A DNA stretch of 64,000 nt from Flexistipes sp. (GTDB lineage Bacteria > Chrysiogenota > Deferribacteres > Deferribacterales > Flexistipitaceae). The position numbers and the translations under genes are program-made. The DNA is taken from the NCBI RefSeq assembly GCF_036172515.1, contig NZ_JAXKVW010000009.1, positions 1-64,000 of the forward strand, read 5' to 3'. A model generated the notes under the pieces. That model did no database searches. It worked only from the letters and a program-made list of their open reading frames with translations, and was not told the DNA's origin. Below, piece by piece: positions 50,265-62,058 of this stretch. How positions within the stretch are numbered: the stretch's first letter is position 1; every line of letters starts with the position of its first letter.

Positions 50265-51815
50265 TTACTCCCATTCAATGGTTGCCGGCGGTTTGGAACT
50301 GATATCGTAAACAACCCTGTTAATCCCCTGAACTTCGTTAATAATTCTGTTTGATATAGATCCCAGAACCTCATAAGGAATTCTTGACCAATCGGCAGTC
50401 ATACCGTCAACACTGGAAACAGCCCTGAATGCAAGGACATTTTCATATGTTCTGTTATCCCCCATAACTCCCACCGACTGAACAGGAAGCAATACGGAAA
50501 ATGCCTGCCATATTTCATTGTAAAGACCGGCCCCTTTTATTTCATTTATAGCTATGGCATCAGCCAGCCTCAGTATCGCAAGTCTGTCCTCTGTAACCTC
50601 TCCTAAAATTCTGATAGCAAGCCCCGGTCCCGGAAACGGGTGGCGCATAATCATCTTCTCGGGGATTCCCAGCTCAAGACCTACTTTCCTCACCTCGTCC
50701 TTAAACAGTTCCCGGAGTGGCTCAATGAGACTGAAATTCATCCTTTCCGGCAGCCCGCCTACATTGTGGTGTGTTTTTATAGTGGCAGAGGGACCCTTAA
50801 ATGAAACAGATTCTATAACATCAGGGTAAAGCGTACCCTGTGCCAGAAACTCAAACGGGCCGTGTTTTCTTGCTTCCTCTTCAAAAACCTCAATAAAAGT
50901 GTTTCCTATTTTTTTTCGTTTTTCTTCGGGATCGGTTACACCTTTCAAAACATTTAGAAACCGTTTTCTTGCATCCACATGGACAAGATTTATACTGAAA
51001 CTGTCTCTGAAAGTTTTTACAACATCATCAGCTTCATCTTTACGGAGAAGACCGTTATCCACAAACACACATGTAAGGTTGCTTCCTATTGCTTCATGCA
51101 AAAGTACGGCAACTACTGATGAATCTACACCACCGCTCAAAGCGCATAAAACCCTTTTATCTCCCACAGTTTCACGTATTTTATCAATCTCGGTGTGGAT
51201 AAAATTACCGGAAGTCCATATCTGCTTGCAGCCGCAGATATCAACAACAAAGTTTCTGAAAATTTCACTCCCCCTGGGAGTGTGAACAACTTCCGGATGA
51301 AACTGGATAGCATAAAAAGGCCTGGAAATGTGTTTCATAGCTGCAATCGGTGCATTTTTCGTATAACCAATCACAGAAAAGTTCTCAGGCATACTGTCAA
51401 GCTTATCACCATGGCTCATCCAAACTGTAATTTTACCCTCGGAGGAAACCCCTCTGAATAAATCTGTATCATTACTTATATGCAATTCGCTTCTGCCGTA
51501 TTCCCTTTCAACTGATCGGGAAACAACTCCCCCGAAGTGTTTACATATAATCTGCATCCCATAGCAGATACCCAGCACAGGAATCCCCATATCGAAAATC
51601 CTTTCGTCAACCTGAGGGGAATCCTCTGCATAAACACTCCCCGGACCCCCTGACAGGATAATACCCTTGGGCTCAAACTCCTCTATTTTGCTGAAATCTA
51701 CGGTACAGGGGTGTATTTCACAGTAAACACGCGCCTCTCTTATCCTTCTCGCTATCAACTGTGTATACTGGGAACCAAAATCCAGTATTAGAATCTTTTC
51801 GTCATGAATATTCAT
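50265..51815 (-). CDS. guaA: GMP synthase (glutamine-hydrolysing)
   Basis: 516 residues. It converts XMP to GMP with ATP and glutamine. The class-I amidotransferase domain (1-200) has [10 protein letters not shown], nucleophile GICYGMQ and histidine [11 protein letters not shown]. The ATP-pyrophosphatase domain has [15 protein letters not shown]. The dimerisation domain ends in [13 protein letters not shown] precedes ATG 51815. It follows guaB by 27 nt, giving a guaBA operon for guanine nucleotide synthesis. Confidence 0.97.
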   Translation of the reverse strand: MNIHDEKILILDFGSQYTQLIARRIREARVYCEIHPCTVDFSKIEEFEPKGIILSGGPGSVYAEDSPQVDERIFDMGIPVLGICYGMQIICKHFGGVVSRSVEREYGRSELHISNDTDLFRGVSSEGKITVWMSHGDKLDSMPENFSVIGYTKNAPIAAMKHISRPFYAIQFHPEVVHTPRGSEIFRNFVVDICGCKQIWTSGNFIHTEIDKIRETVGDKRVLCALSGGVDSSVVAVLLHEAIGSNLTCVFVDNGLLRKDEADDVVKTFRDSFSINLVHVDARKRFLNVLKGVTDPEEKRKKIGNTFIEVFEEEARKHGPFEFLAQGTLYPDVIESVSFKGPSATIKTHHNVGGLPERMNFSLIEPLRELFKDEVRKVGLELGIPEKMIMRHPFPGPGLAIRILGEVTEDRLAILRLADAIAINEIKGAGLYNEIWQAFSVLLPVQSVGVMGDNRTYENVLAFRAVSSVDGMTADWSRIPYEVLGSISNRIINEVQGINRVVYDISSKPPATIEWE

Positions 51816-51842
51816 TTATCACCTTTTGCTTTCTAACTTTCG

Positions 51843-53480
<1,638 letters not shown>

Positions 53481-53482
53481 CA

Positions 53483-54301
53483 TCAAAGTCCCCAGTCTCT
53501 GCTGTAACGAAAATCAACGCCCACAGTCCTGTCGCTGACTTTGGCAACAACCGGCAGACAGCGCTTAAACTGATTTGCTTTTATCCTTCTGCTGACTTCA
53601 TCTATAAATTTCTCATCAAAACCCATACGTATCAATTCTTTTTTATTTTTTCTTTTATCAATCATTTCAAACAGCAGCTTATCAGCGTCCTTATAAGAAA
53701 AACCAAGCTCTCCCTCATCCGTTTGGTTCTGCCACAAATCTGCTGTTGGATGTTTTTCAATCACTTCTTCCGGAATTCCCATATACTCAGCCAAACCCCA
53801 AACTTGCGTTTTATACAGATCACCCACAGGATTCAAAGCTGAAGCCATGTCACCATACCAGGTGCCGTATCCCAGAAGAAGCTCCGTTTTATTGCTTGTT
53901 CCCAGGACAAGAGCGCCATGTGCTGCTGATAAATCAAAAAGTGTAACCATCCTCATTCTTGCACATACATTCCCGAATCTCACATTTCCTATATAATGGT
54001 CAAAAACATTGAGATACGCATCTGCATATGGGGAAATATCTATTACTTCACAGTTGATACCCAGAAATCCGGCAACTTTTTTCGCATCTTCAAGGCTTTT
54101 TGAGCTGCTGGTTTTATAAGGAAGACAGTATGCAAAAACATGATCCTTGCCCAAAGCTTCTACCGCCAGAGCAGCGGAAAGAGCCGAGTCAACCCCGCCG
54201 CTCAATCCTATCACAAGGTTATTAAGACCTGTTTTCCCGGTTTCCTCTTTCAAAAAATTAACAAGAACTTCTTTTAATGTCTGATAGCTTACATTCATCA
54301 T
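53483..54301 (-). CDS. nadE: NAD synthetase, stand-alone synthetase domain
   Basis: 272 residues. It amidates deamido-NAD with ATP. The PP-loop is VIGLSGGVDSALSAAL. GNVCARMRMVTLFDLSA and GTSNKTELLLGYGTWYGDMA are conserved synthetase segments. It lacks the N-terminal nitrilase domain of glutamine-dependent NadE, but a nitrilase gene ends 4 nt upstream, so ammonia may be supplied by that separate protein. Two adjacent ATG codons (54301, 54298) are equally possible. It is last gene of the ychF operon. Confidence 0.94.
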   Translation of the reverse strand: MMNVSYQTLKEVLVNFLKEETGKTGLNNLVIGLSGGVDSALSAALAVEALGKDHVFAYCLPYKTSSSKSLEDAKKVAGFLGINCEVIDISPYADAYLNVFDHYIGNVRFGNVCARMRMVTLFDLSAAHGALVLGTSNKTELLLGYGTWYGDMASALNPVGDLYKTQVWGLAEYMGIPEEVIEKHPTADLWQNQTDEGELGFSYKDADKLLFEMIDKRKNKKELIRMGFDEKFIDEVSRRIKANQFKRCLPVVAKVSDRTVGVDFRYSRDWGL

Positions 54302-54305
54302 CCGC

Positions 54306-55136
54306 TCATCTTTGTGTCATATTGGTTTTATATGAAATCCTTAATTTATCCTTTAACACTAAAGGGTTTTTTATCCTTTCCTGTCTGATATTGTCTCTAT
54401 CCAGCTTTACAATGCATTTATCCTCTTTGAGAAAAGGCAGACTGCATTCGATACTTCCTCCTGCTTTATAAATCTTCGATCCGCCCCAAAAAGTAACACC
54501 CTCCTCAACTCCCGCTCTGTTAGCAAAAACAACGGTACTTGTCATGTTAGTGGAAATATATCCGCAGGTATAATCCCATACTTTCTCGGCATAAAAACCG
54601 CTTTCTCCAATTCCTCTTAAAGGGCTTCCCGCCGGGATAAAAACCATATCTACATTATTTTCAGCTATATGCAAAAGGGAATCTGCATGGAGTGCATCTT
54701 CACATATCAGAATGGAACCCCTGAAAAATTTCGTATCGAAAAAGGAAAATGAGCTCCCTTCAGAAAAATATCTTTTTTCATCAAAAAGCCCGTAAGCCGG
54801 CAGGAAAACTTTCTTGTGAATACTGAGGATTTCACCCTGTTCAACATACGCAGCCGCATTATAGAAACATCCGGGCTGCTCTTCATATACAAAACCGAAA
54901 ACAATTGAAATATAGTTGGAATACTCTTTTATCCGACGGATAATTTCTGAATTCAGATCCATGGCCACATCGCTCACTGCATCCCTCAAGTCATAGCCGG
55001 TCATTGAGAGTTCGGGGAAAATCACGACATTACAGCGTGCGGACACTGCTTCTTCAATTATCTGATAATGCTTTTCCGCATTCTTTTCAGGAGATGCAAG
55101 ATAAGGCTTAAACTGGCTGATCATAAGTTTCAGCAT
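54306..55136 (-). CDS. Carbon-nitrogen hydrolase, probable glutaminase partner of NadE
   Basis: 276 residues, nitrilase superfamily. The catalytic triad is recognisable: Glu in VVIFPELSMTGYDLRD, Lys in HKKVFLPAYGLFDEKRYF and Cys in ILICEDALHADS. These segments (PELSxTGY-DL, YGxFDExRYF, CED) are the form seen in the glutaminase half of fused NAD synthetases. It lies 4 nt before nadE. The start is set at ATG 55136, just past the moaC stop; a frame to 55184 would overlap moaC by 47 nt. A general amidase role is the alternative. Confidence 0.87.
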   Translation of the reverse strand: MLKLMISQFKPYLASPEKNAEKHYQIIEEAVSARCNVVIFPELSMTGYDLRDAVSDVAMDLNSEIIRRIKEYSNYISIVFGFVYEEQPGCFYNAAAYVEQGEILSIHKKVFLPAYGLFDEKRYFSEGSSFSFFDTKFFRGSILICEDALHADSLLHIAENNVDMVFIPAGSPLRGIGESGFYAEKVWDYTCGYISTNMTSTVVFANRAGVEEGVTFWGGSKIYKAGGSIECSLPFLKEDKCIVKLDRDNIRQERIKNPLVLKDKLRISYKTNMTQR

Positions 55137-55137
55137 A

Positions 55138-55614
55138 TCATTCTTCCCTTCTATAAGTTCCGCTTTTACCGCCGCTTTTTTCAATTAATCTAATATCAGA
55201 AATTACCATATCTTTGTCAACAGCTTTACACATATCATATATAGTCAATGCAGCCATACTTACACCCGTCAAAGCTTCCATTTCAACACCGGTGCGCCCT
55301 GCAAGCTTTACTTTTACATCTATTCTGATTCGTGATTTATCCACTTCCGGAATAAACTCAACATCTACAGCGGTTATATTCAAAGGATGGCACATGGGTA
55401 TCAGATCCCCGGTCTTTTTAACAGCCATAATAGCAGCTACTCTGGCCACTTCAAAAACTGCACCTTTTTCTACATTCCCGGATAAAATAAGCTCCAGTGT
55501 GGAGCCCTTCATATAAATATAACCGGATGCGTAAGCCTCCCTACGGGTAGTACTTTTGGATGTTACATCAACCATCTTACTTCTTCCGTGTTTATCCAGG
55601 TGACTAAAAGACAT
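55138..55614 (-). CDS. moaC: Cyclic pyranopterin monophosphate synthase MoaC
   Basis: 158 residues. It makes cPMP in molybdenum cofactor synthesis, which the molybdopterin enzyme at 7683-9356 would need. Conserved parts are MVDVTSKSTTRREA, DLIPMCHPLNITAVDV, TGVEMEALTGVSMAALTIYD and the lysine-rich KSGGKSG end. The start is ATG 55614 with GGAG 6 nt upstream (the GTG at 55617 is too close). It overlaps no other moa gene; moaA is not nearby. Confidence 0.96.
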   Translation of the reverse strand: MSFSHLDKHGRSKMVDVTSKSTTRREAYASGYIYMKGSTLELILSGNVEKGAVFEVARVAAIMAVKKTGDLIPMCHPLNITAVDVEFIPEVDKSRIRIDVKVKLAGRTGVEMEALTGVSMAALTIYDMCKAVDKDMVISDIRLIEKSGGKSGTYRREE

Positions 55615-55617
55615 CAC

Positions 55618-56403
55618 TTACTCCTTACTTTTAACGGGGTATTTTGCAAAGATTTCGGAAACATCCGATGATGTTTTAACATAGTTCCAAACCTCACCCC
55701 GAAAATCCTTTACCTTTTCGAAATTGACCCGCTTTCTGTCAAAACTGAATTCAGCATATTTTTTAAAACTTCCATTATTTTCAGTAGAATTTGAAAAAAC
55801 CTCAATATGAAAATTTTCATAAGGTGAATTTATAAGCTTAAAAATCACAACCTCCATAAAATGTTTAAGTTCTTTTGAGAAGGGATTGGACATATTGTCT
55901 GAAACAACCCTTTCCCTTTTCATTTCGGTTGTATATATAAGCTCCAGTTTAACCGTACTGTCCTCAACTTGAAGCTGTTTATACTTAAAAACCGGAACTA
56001 TCCCTTCTTTTTCAAAATAATCGGATTCAATCATGTTGAAATTAAATCTGTCTATAAAACTTTTCACACTCAAAGAAAGTTTTTTGTCAAAATATGAATT
56101 GCTTTCCGAGCTCCCGCCGAGAGTGTCTTTAAAACTGATATCCTTTTTCAGGGCATAGCCGCTTCTGACATTGTTAACTTTCACCTTGTACCATTTCCCC
56201 TGCTCTCCGATCACTATTATTTTTGCACCTTCATAAAAAGTTCTTACTCTTCTTGCGTCTAAGTCAGGTTTGTCTCTGACATACACGACATTTGCTTTTA
56301 TAATCCCCAGCGATTCCACAAAAGCACCGGTTTTTTCTTCACAGAAACCGTTAAATATAAAGACAACAAAAAGAATGACCGGGATAAATATTTTTTTAAA
56401 CAT
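55618..56403 (-). CDS. Exported protein with SH3-like domain, function unknown
   Basis: 261 residues. The signal peptide is [21 protein letters not shown] bacterial SH3-type domain spans about 30-95 (VYVRDKPDLDARRVRTFYEG, GKWYKVKV, SGYALKKD), a fold that often binds peptidoglycan. The C-terminal ~150 residues are alpha/beta and unlike anything I recognise. The start is set at ATG 56403, which overlaps the ychF stop by 8 nt; a frame to 56430 would add nine residues before the signal. It probably sits in the periplasm. It is co-transcribed with ychF and moaC without an evident functional link. Confidence 0.75.
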   Translation of the reverse strand: MFKKIFIPVILFVVFIFNGFCEEKTGAFVESLGIIKANVVYVRDKPDLDARRVRTFYEGAKIIVIGEQGKWYKVKVNNVRSGYALKKDISFKDTLGGSSESNSYFDKKLSLSVKSFIDRFNFNMIESDYFEKEGIVPVFKYKQLQVEDSTVKLELIYTTEMKRERVVSDNMSNPFSKELKHFMEVVIFKLINSPYENFHIEVFSNSTENNGSFKKYAEFSFDRKRVNFEKVKDFRGEVWNYVKTSSDVSEIFAKYPVKSKE

Positions 56404-57487
56404 TGAACCTAAAATATATAATATCTCCATTTTTTACAATATACTCTTTGCCCTCAAGTCTCATTTTGCCTGCTTCTTTAATTTTCTGGAGTGATTTATA
56501 CTCTTTAAATATGTCGAAGCTGCAAACTTCAGCTCTTATAAACCCTCTGCTGATGTCAGAATGAATCTTACCCGCAGCATCCACAGCCTTTGTGTTCTTT
56601 TTTATTGTCCAGGCTTTCACTTCCTTTTCCCCTGCTGTAAAGAAAGTAATTAAATCAAGAAGTTCATAACCACCTGCTATAACCTTCTCCAGACCGGATT
56701 TTTTAAGACCCATTTCATTAAGAAACTCGTTTTTTTCATCTTCATCCAGTTCGGCAATCTCCGCTTCAAGTTTGCAGGAGATTTTCACACATCCGGCATT
56801 TTCCTTTTCTGCTACCTTTTTCAATTGACTTACATAATTATTGTCGATGGCAAGCCCGTCTTCATCGACATTTGCCACATAAAGCACCGGCTTTACAGTA
56901 AGAAGATTAAATTCCTTGATATACTTCATATCATCGACGCTTACAATATTTCTCAGCTGTACCCCTTCTGCAGCTTTATTGTATATTTTCTCCAAAACAT
57001 CCGATTTAATTTTCAGTTCCTTATCTCCGCTTTTCGCGGATTTTTTTACCTTTGTCAGAGCTTTCTCCAGAACATCGAGATCTGCCAGCAGAAGCTCCAT
57101 ATTTATAACTTCCACATCACCAACCGGATCAACTTTGCCGCTTACATGGCTTATATCCGTCTCATCAAAACACCTGACAATATGAACAATTGCATCCACT
57201 TCCCTGATATTGCTCAGAAATTTGTTGCCCAGCCCTTCTCCTTTACTGGCATCTTTCACCAAACCGGCGATATCCACAAATTCAATGGTGGTGGCAACAG
57301 TGCTTTTCGGTTTTATGCAATCGCTTATAAAATCAAGTCTTTCATCCGGTACTTCAACAATACCGATATTGGGATCTATTGTGCAAAAAGGGTAATTGGC
57401 ACTTTCCGCTCCCGCTTTAGTCAATGCATTAAATAATGTTGATTTGCCTACATTCGGCAATCCTACTATACCGCAATTAAATCCCAT
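56396..57487 (-). CDS. ychF: Ribosome-binding GTPase/ATPase YchF (OLA1 family)
   Basis: 363 residues, Obg-related P-loop protein. G1 is GLPNVGKST. The switch region [11 protein letters not shown] is followed by G3 [20 protein letters not shown]. The C-terminal TGS domain ends in [15 protein letters not shown]. YchF hydrolyses ATP as well as GTP and associates with ribosomes in stress. It is first gene after the hppA terminator and leads ychF-SH3 protein-moaC-nitrilase-nadE. In many genomes ychF directly follows pth; here hppA intervenes. Confidence 0.96.
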   Translation of the reverse strand: MGFNCGIVGLPNVGKSTLFNALTKAGAESANYPFCTIDPNIGIVEVPDERLDFISDCIKPKSTVATTIEFVDIAGLVKDASKGEGLGNKFLSNIREVDAIVHIVRCFDETDISHVSGKVDPVGDVEVINMELLLADLDVLEKALTKVKKSAKSGDKELKIKSDVLEKIYNKAAEGVQLRNIVSVDDMKYIKEFNLLTVKPVLYVANVDEDGLAIDNNYVSQLKKVAEKENAGCVKISCKLEAEIAELDEDEKNEFLNEMGLKKSGLEKVIAGGYELLDLITFFTAGEKEVKAWTIKKNTKAVDAAGKIHSDISRGFIRAEVCSFDIFKEYKSLQKIKEAGKMRLEGKEYIVKNGDIIYFRFNV

Positions 57488-57561
57488 CTGTAATCCCTCA
57501 GCTTATTCTGTTCACGCATTAAATTAAAATATAATCCAATAATGCATCTCTTATCCTAGTA

Positions 57562-57589
57562 AAAAAGGGCAGCCTCAGCTGCCCTTTTT
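57562..57589 (-). terminator. Intrinsic terminator after hppA
   Basis: AAAAAGGGCAGC (57562-57573), CTCA loop, GCTGCCCTTTTT (57578-57589): a perfect 12-bp stem 3 nt after the hppA stop. On the minus strand the stem ends in a run of T. This is a strong rho-independent terminator separating the hppA operon from ychF. Confidence 0.92.
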
Positions 57590-57592
57590 GTT

Positions 57593-59611
57593 TTATAATA
57601 ATGGAGCTATTATAAGCGAAACTATACTCATAAGTTTAATTAGTATATTCATGGCAGGTCCGCACGTATCTTTGAACGGATCACCAACAGTGTCGCCGGT
57701 AACAGCAGCTTTATGAGCTTCTCCGCCTTTTGCCTCTCCTTCCACTTCTCCGGCTTCTATAAACTTCTTGGCATTGTCCCAGGCACCGCCGGCATTAGCC
57801 ATAAGCAAAGCCAGAAGGACACCGGCCAATGTAGCTCCTGCAAGCATACCGCCCAAAGCTTCTTTGCCTATTCCGAAGCCTATAATAATAGGAGAAATAA
57901 CTGCCACCAAACCGGGAAGAACCATTTCCTTCAGAGCAGCTGTTGTCGATATATCCACACATGTTTTAGGATCCGGCTTCACACCCTCTTTTCCTTCCAG
58001 TAGCCCCGGAATATCTTTAAACTGTCTTCTGATTTCCTCCACCATTTGACCTGCAGCTTTACCAACAGAAGTCATCGTCAGAGAAGCCACAAGGAATGGG
58101 ATAAAACCACCCACAAAAAGACCTATAACAACTTTTGGCTGAATAAGGTTTATTTCCGTCAATCCTGCACTGCTGCTGTAAGCTGCAAAGAGAGCCAAAG
58201 CGGTCAAAGCAGCAGAACCGATAGCAAAACCTTTACCAACTGCTGCAGTTGTATTACCTATGGAGTCAAGATTGTCAGTAATATCTCTAACATCTTTGCC
58301 CAATCCGGCCATTTCAGAGATACCCCCTGCATTATCAGCCACCGGTCCGTAAGCATCAACAGTCATTGTAACACCAACAGTCGCCAGCATACCGACTGCT
58401 GCAATACCTATACCGTAGAGCCCAGCCTGTGCATTGGCCACAAATATTGCAAGACATATCATGGCAAGGGGCAGAACAACACTCTCAAGCCCCACTGCAA
58501 AACCCTGTATAATGTTTGTGGCAGGACCGGTCTTGGATGCATTTGCTATTTTAAAAACAGGCTTGGATGAAGTGTAGTACTCGGTGATAAGACCAATCAC
58601 AATACCGGCTACTGTTCCAAACAGCACAGCCCAGAATACACCAATACTAATCTGAAAAGCTGTAATAGCGAAGAAAGCTCCAACTAAAAACACACCGGCA
58701 CCTATAAACGTAGAGTACCTGAGCGCAGACGCCGGTGCCGAACCGCTCAGTGCTTTCATGGAAAAAACACCGATCAGTGAAGCTATAAGACCTATAATTG
58801 CGAAAAGTACAGGAAGAAACATAAGGTTCATTGTCAGACCTGCACCGCCGAGTTTTGCCAGAAGGGCCGGACTTGCTGTTGCCGCAATAGCAATTGTGGC
58901 AATCATGGAACCGACATATGATTCGAAAATATCAGCACCCATTCCGGCAATATCACCTACATTATCACCTACATTATCAGCAATTACACCTGGATTCCTG
59001 GGATCATCTTCAGGGATACCGGCTTCAACCTTACCAACAAGGTCGGCACCCACGTCCGCGGCTTTCGTGTAAATACCGCCGCCTATTCTTGCAAAAAGAG
59101 CTATAGAGGATGCACCCATTGCAAACCCGTTTATATTCTTCGCTGTTTCGGGATCACCATAAATTAGAAAGAAAATTCCCACACCAAGAAGACCCAAACT
59201 TGCAACAGCCAGCCCCATAACAGCTCCACCGTTATATGATATGAACAGGGCTGATGCCATACCTTCTGATCTGGCAGCTTCACTCGTTCTTACATTAGCT
59301 TTTGTTGCTGCTTTCATACCTATAAAACCGGCTAAAGCCGAACAAACAGCACCACTAATAAAAGCTATACCGGTGCTGAATCCGAGTCCGTCAGCAAACA
59401 GCATCAGAACAAACACTACAGCTACAAATACAGCCAGAATCTTATACTCTCTTGAGAGAAAAGTCATAGCACCCTCATGAATCATACCAGCAATCTCTTT
59501 CATAAGATTAGTGCCTTCCGGCTGCCTTTTAATATAATTATAAATCACCACGGCCACTATCAGGCCTGCCGCCCCCAGTATCGGAGCAAAAATACTCAAT
59601 GCTGAAGCCAT
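57593..59611 (-). CDS. hppA: Membrane-bound ion-pumping pyrophosphatase, K+-dependent type
   Basis: 672 residues with about 16 membrane helices. It uses pyrophosphate hydrolysis to pump H+ or Na+ out of the cytoplasm. The substrate site is [20 protein letters not shown] with the later [16 protein letters not shown]. The segment [19 protein letters not shown] carries alanine where K+-independent enzymes have lysine (NTTKA), which marks the K+-dependent class. Pumped ion cannot be decided from this alone. GGAGG precedes ATG 59611. It is co-transcribed with pth and prs, whose pathways make pyrophosphate. Confidence 0.95.
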   Translation of the reverse strand: MASALSIFAPILGAAGLIVAVVIYNYIKRQPEGTNLMKEIAGMIHEGAMTFLSREYKILAVFVAVVFVLMLFADGLGFSTGIAFISGAVCSALAGFIGMKAATKANVRTSEAARSEGMASALFISYNGGAVMGLAVASLGLLGVGIFFLIYGDPETAKNINGFAMGASSIALFARIGGGIYTKAADVGADLVGKVEAGIPEDDPRNPGVIADNVGDNVGDIAGMGADIFESYVGSMIATIAIAATASPALLAKLGGAGLTMNLMFLPVLFAIIGLIASLIGVFSMKALSGSAPASALRYSTFIGAGVFLVGAFFAITAFQISIGVFWAVLFGTVAGIVIGLITEYYTSSKPVFKIANASKTGPATNIIQGFAVGLESVVLPLAMICLAIFVANAQAGLYGIGIAAVGMLATVGVTMTVDAYGPVADNAGGISEMAGLGKDVRDITDNLDSIGNTTAAVGKGFAIGSAALTALALFAAYSSSAGLTEINLIQPKVVIGLFVGGFIPFLVASLTMTSVGKAAGQMVEEIRRQFKDIPGLLEGKEGVKPDPKTCVDISTTAALKEMVLPGLVAVISPIIIGFGIGKEALGGMLAGATLAGVLLALLMANAGGAWDNAKKFIEAGEVEGEAKGGEAHKAAVTGDTVGDPFKDTCGPAMNILIKLMSIVSLIIAPLL

Positions 59612-59614
59612 TTT

Positions 59615-60205
59615 TTAGTCCTCCTTTTTTGTTATATTTTTGTTATTAAACTTCGTCATAGCGGAAACAACACCCTCCTTTATAAAGCAAGAGACGGCAT
59701 TTTTGCACAAATCCACAAATTCTTCAATATTTTTACTCTCTGTCCGGGTAAATTTTCCCAAAACATAATCAGAAACAGCAATATTGGGGTTTTCAGGTCT
59801 GCCAATACCCATTTTGGCTCTGATAAAATCCTCACCGCCTAGACATGCAATTATAGAAATCAGTCCTTTGTGACCGGCGGAAGAGCCGCCCCTTTTAATT
59901 TTAAGTTTGCCGAACGGAAGATCAACATCGTCGTAAATCACAAGAATATTCTCCAGCTCAATGTCATAGTAAAAAGCAAGTGCAGCCACAGCTTTGCCGC
60001 TGAGATTCATATATGTCTGTGGTTTTTGAATGAAAACTTTTTTCCCGTCAACAACAAAATCACCGTAATCCGAATAAAAACCGCCCCTGATATCAGCATT
60101 GTAATGAGAGATAAGGGCGTCTGCCGCCATAAAGCCAATATTATGGCGGGTGGTCCTGTATTTCATACCGGGATTACCCAGCCCTACTACGAGAATTTTG
60201 TCCAT
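59615..60205 (-). CDS. pth: Peptidyl-tRNA hydrolase
   Basis: 196 residues. It releases peptides from peptidyl-tRNA that drops off the ribosome. ILVVGLGNPGMKYRTTRHN has the catalytic histidine and the tRNA-binding start. QKPQTYMNLSGKAV and YDDVDLPFGKLKIKRGGSSAGHKGL are also family motifs. It abuts prs (start 1 nt before the prs stop codon) and is followed 3 nt later by hppA. The L25/Ctc gene commonly found between prs and pth is absent. Confidence 0.97.
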   Translation of the reverse strand: MDKILVVGLGNPGMKYRTTRHNIGFMAADALISHYNADIRGGFYSDYGDFVVDGKKVFIQKPQTYMNLSGKAVAALAFYYDIELENILVIYDDVDLPFGKLKIKRGGSSAGHKGLISIIACLGGEDFIRAKMGIGRPENPNIAVSDYVLGKFTRTESKNIEEFVDLCKNAVSCFIKEGVVSAMTKFNNKNITKKED

Positions 60206-61162
60206 TTACTGTTCTGTTTTATATTTAAAAAGAGAGCTGATACTTTCCTTATTGAAAATTCGAAGTATCGACTCTGCAAACAACTCACCGGTTTTTAAAA
60301 CCTTAAACTTTGAAATGGTGCTTTTCTCTTTGGACAGCTCTATAGTATCACATAAAATCACTTCTTCTAAAGGGCTTGAAAGAATACGCTCCACTGCAGG
60401 TCCGCTCAGTACACCGTGCGTAGCTGCAGCCCTGACAGATTTGGCTCCGTGCTCCATAACTGTAGAGGCAGCCTGTGAAAGTGTACCTGCAGTATCTATC
60501 ATATCATCAATAATTATCACATGCTTGTCATTAACATCCCCGATCACATGCATTGCTTTGGCTACATTGGGTCCCGTTCGCCTTTTATCTATAATAGCTA
60601 AGGAACTTTCCAGCGTCTTGGCATATATGCGCGCTCTCGGCACTCCGCCTGCATCGGGAGAGACAACCACATAGTCTTTTCCGTACATATTCTTGTTAAT
60701 GAAATATTCGGAAAGGATGGGGGTTGCATAAAGGTTATCCACCGGGATATCAAAAAATCCCTGTATCTGGCCGGCATGCAGATCCATAGTAACAAGTCTG
60801 TCGATGCCTGAGGTTGTAAGTAGATCTGCAATCAGTTTTGCAGTAATCGGCACCCTGGGCTCCACTGTCCTGTCCTGCCTTGCATATCCGAAATAAGGGA
60901 TAACTGCCGTTATACTGCTGGCCGATGCCCTTTTCAGGGCATCCACCATAATCATAAGCTCCATAAGATGAGCTTCAGCCGGTTGATTCGTGGATTGGAT
61001 GACAAAGACATCCCTGCCTCTGACACTTTCGTTAATCTTGACAAAAATCTCCCCGTCACCAAACTTGGTAACTGTAGCATCCCCAAGTCTCATCCCGAGT
61101 TTCTTGACAACATCCTGGGCAAGCTTTTGATTTGAATTACCTGAAAATACCAAAAAGTCCAT
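60206..61162 (-). CDS. prs: Ribose-phosphate pyrophosphokinase (PRPP synthase)
   Basis: 318 residues. It makes PRPP from ribose 5-phosphate and ATP. VFSGNSNQKLAQDV is the N-terminal signature, and IPYFGYARQDRTVEPRVPI the catalytic flexible region. VVSPDAGGVPRARIYAK and the PRPP loop IIIDDMIDTAGTL follow. The ATP-site stretch reads QSTNQPAEAHLMEL instead of the common QSTxxPVNDNLMEL, a mild departure. PRPP also connects with PhnN in the C-P lyase pathway. Confidence 0.97.
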   Translation of the reverse strand: MDFLVFSGNSNQKLAQDVVKKLGMRLGDATVTKFGDGEIFVKINESVRGRDVFVIQSTNQPAEAHLMELMIMVDALKRASASSITAVIPYFGYARQDRTVEPRVPITAKLIADLLTTSGIDRLVTMDLHAGQIQGFFDIPVDNLYATPILSEYFINKNMYGKDYVVVSPDAGGVPRARIYAKTLESSLAIIDKRRTGPNVAKAMHVIGDVNDKHVIIIDDMIDTAGTLSQAASTVMEHGAKSVRAAATHGVLSGPAVERILSSPLEEVILCDTIELSKEKSTISKFKVLKTGELFAESILRIFNKESISSLFKYKTEQ

Positions 61163-61173
61163 TCGGATCTCCT

Positions 61174-62019
61174 TTAAATTACGTTATTTATATTCTCAGT
61201 TTTATAAACAAAATAGCTTTTATTAAATATTTTAAAATAATCATACGCTTTATTCAAATATTTCTTTGACGAGTAAATTCCAAACACCGTAGCACCGCTT
61301 CCGGAAAGCAGCGCAGCGTCAGCATCAAGAGCCAGCATCTTTTCTTTTATCAGATACGTCTCAGGATATCTTTTAAACACAACATTTTGCAAACCGTTAT
61401 CAACGGAGTCCAGAACATCTGTGTAATTTAAAACGGGATGCATATTACTGACGGTATTATAAGGTGTCAACGTTAAATTTTTATCCGAATAAACACTGGA
61501 TGTGGAAATAGTTACAGGGGGTTTCACCAGCAAGACGTAAAAGGATGGAAGCACTGCTGTTTTATCCACTATTTCGCCTCTGCCTCTGACAAAAGCCGGC
61601 TGATTGTACAGGAAAAAAACGGTATCCGAACCCACCTTTGACATAATGTCAACCTTATCATCAAAACTCATTTTAAGACTGAAAATCTCATTAAGTATTT
61701 GCAAAAAAGCAGCTGCATTGCTGCTCCCCCCCCCCAGACCTGCTCCTGAAGGAATGTTTTTGTATAAACAGACATCAACCTGATGTTTGAGATTATATTC
61801 TTTTTGTACCAGAGCGAACGTCTTTGAAATTATGTTGTTTTCATCAACCGGAATAGTTTTATCATTACAGGTTATCCGAAACTGCCTGCTTTTTTGGACT
61901 TTAAGCAGGTCGAAAAGATTAACAGGGCTCATCAACGATTCAATATTGTGAAAACCGTCCTGTCTTTTGTTCAGAATTTTCAAAAACAGATTGACTTTAG
62001 CATAAGCTCTTATCAGCAT
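61174..62019 (-). CDS. ispE: 4-diphosphocytidyl-2-C-methyl-D-erythritol kinase IspE
   Basis: 281 residues, GHMP kinase of the non-mevalonate isoprenoid pathway. AYAKVNLFLKILNKRQDGFH is the substrate-binding start. PSGAGLGGGSSNAAA is the ATP loop, and ALLSGSGATVFGIY the third GHMP motif. The ATP loop is encoded in part by ten consecutive G on the coding strand (61735-61726), a slippage-prone tract. It sits in the common TPR-lolB-ispE-prs-pth order. Confidence 0.95.
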   Translation of the reverse strand: MLIRAYAKVNLFLKILNKRQDGFHNIESLMSPVNLFDLLKVQKSRQFRITCNDKTIPVDENNIISKTFALVQKEYNLKHQVDVCLYKNIPSGAGLGGGSSNAAAFLQILNEIFSLKMSFDDKVDIMSKVGSDTVFFLYNQPAFVRGRGEIVDKTAVLPSFYVLLVKPPVTISTSSVYSDKNLTLTPYNTVSNMHPVLNYTDVLDSVDNGLQNVVFKRYPETYLIKEKMLALDADAALLSGSGATVFGIYSSKKYLNKAYDYFKIFNKSYFVYKTENINNVI

Positions 62020-62058
62020 TGGACCACCGGATGTTTATATTATTAAAAAATGTCCTGA

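Noticed and set aside
56825-57436. 203-codon ORF antisense to ychF
   Set aside because: Shadow frame; ychF is conserved over its full length on the other strand.
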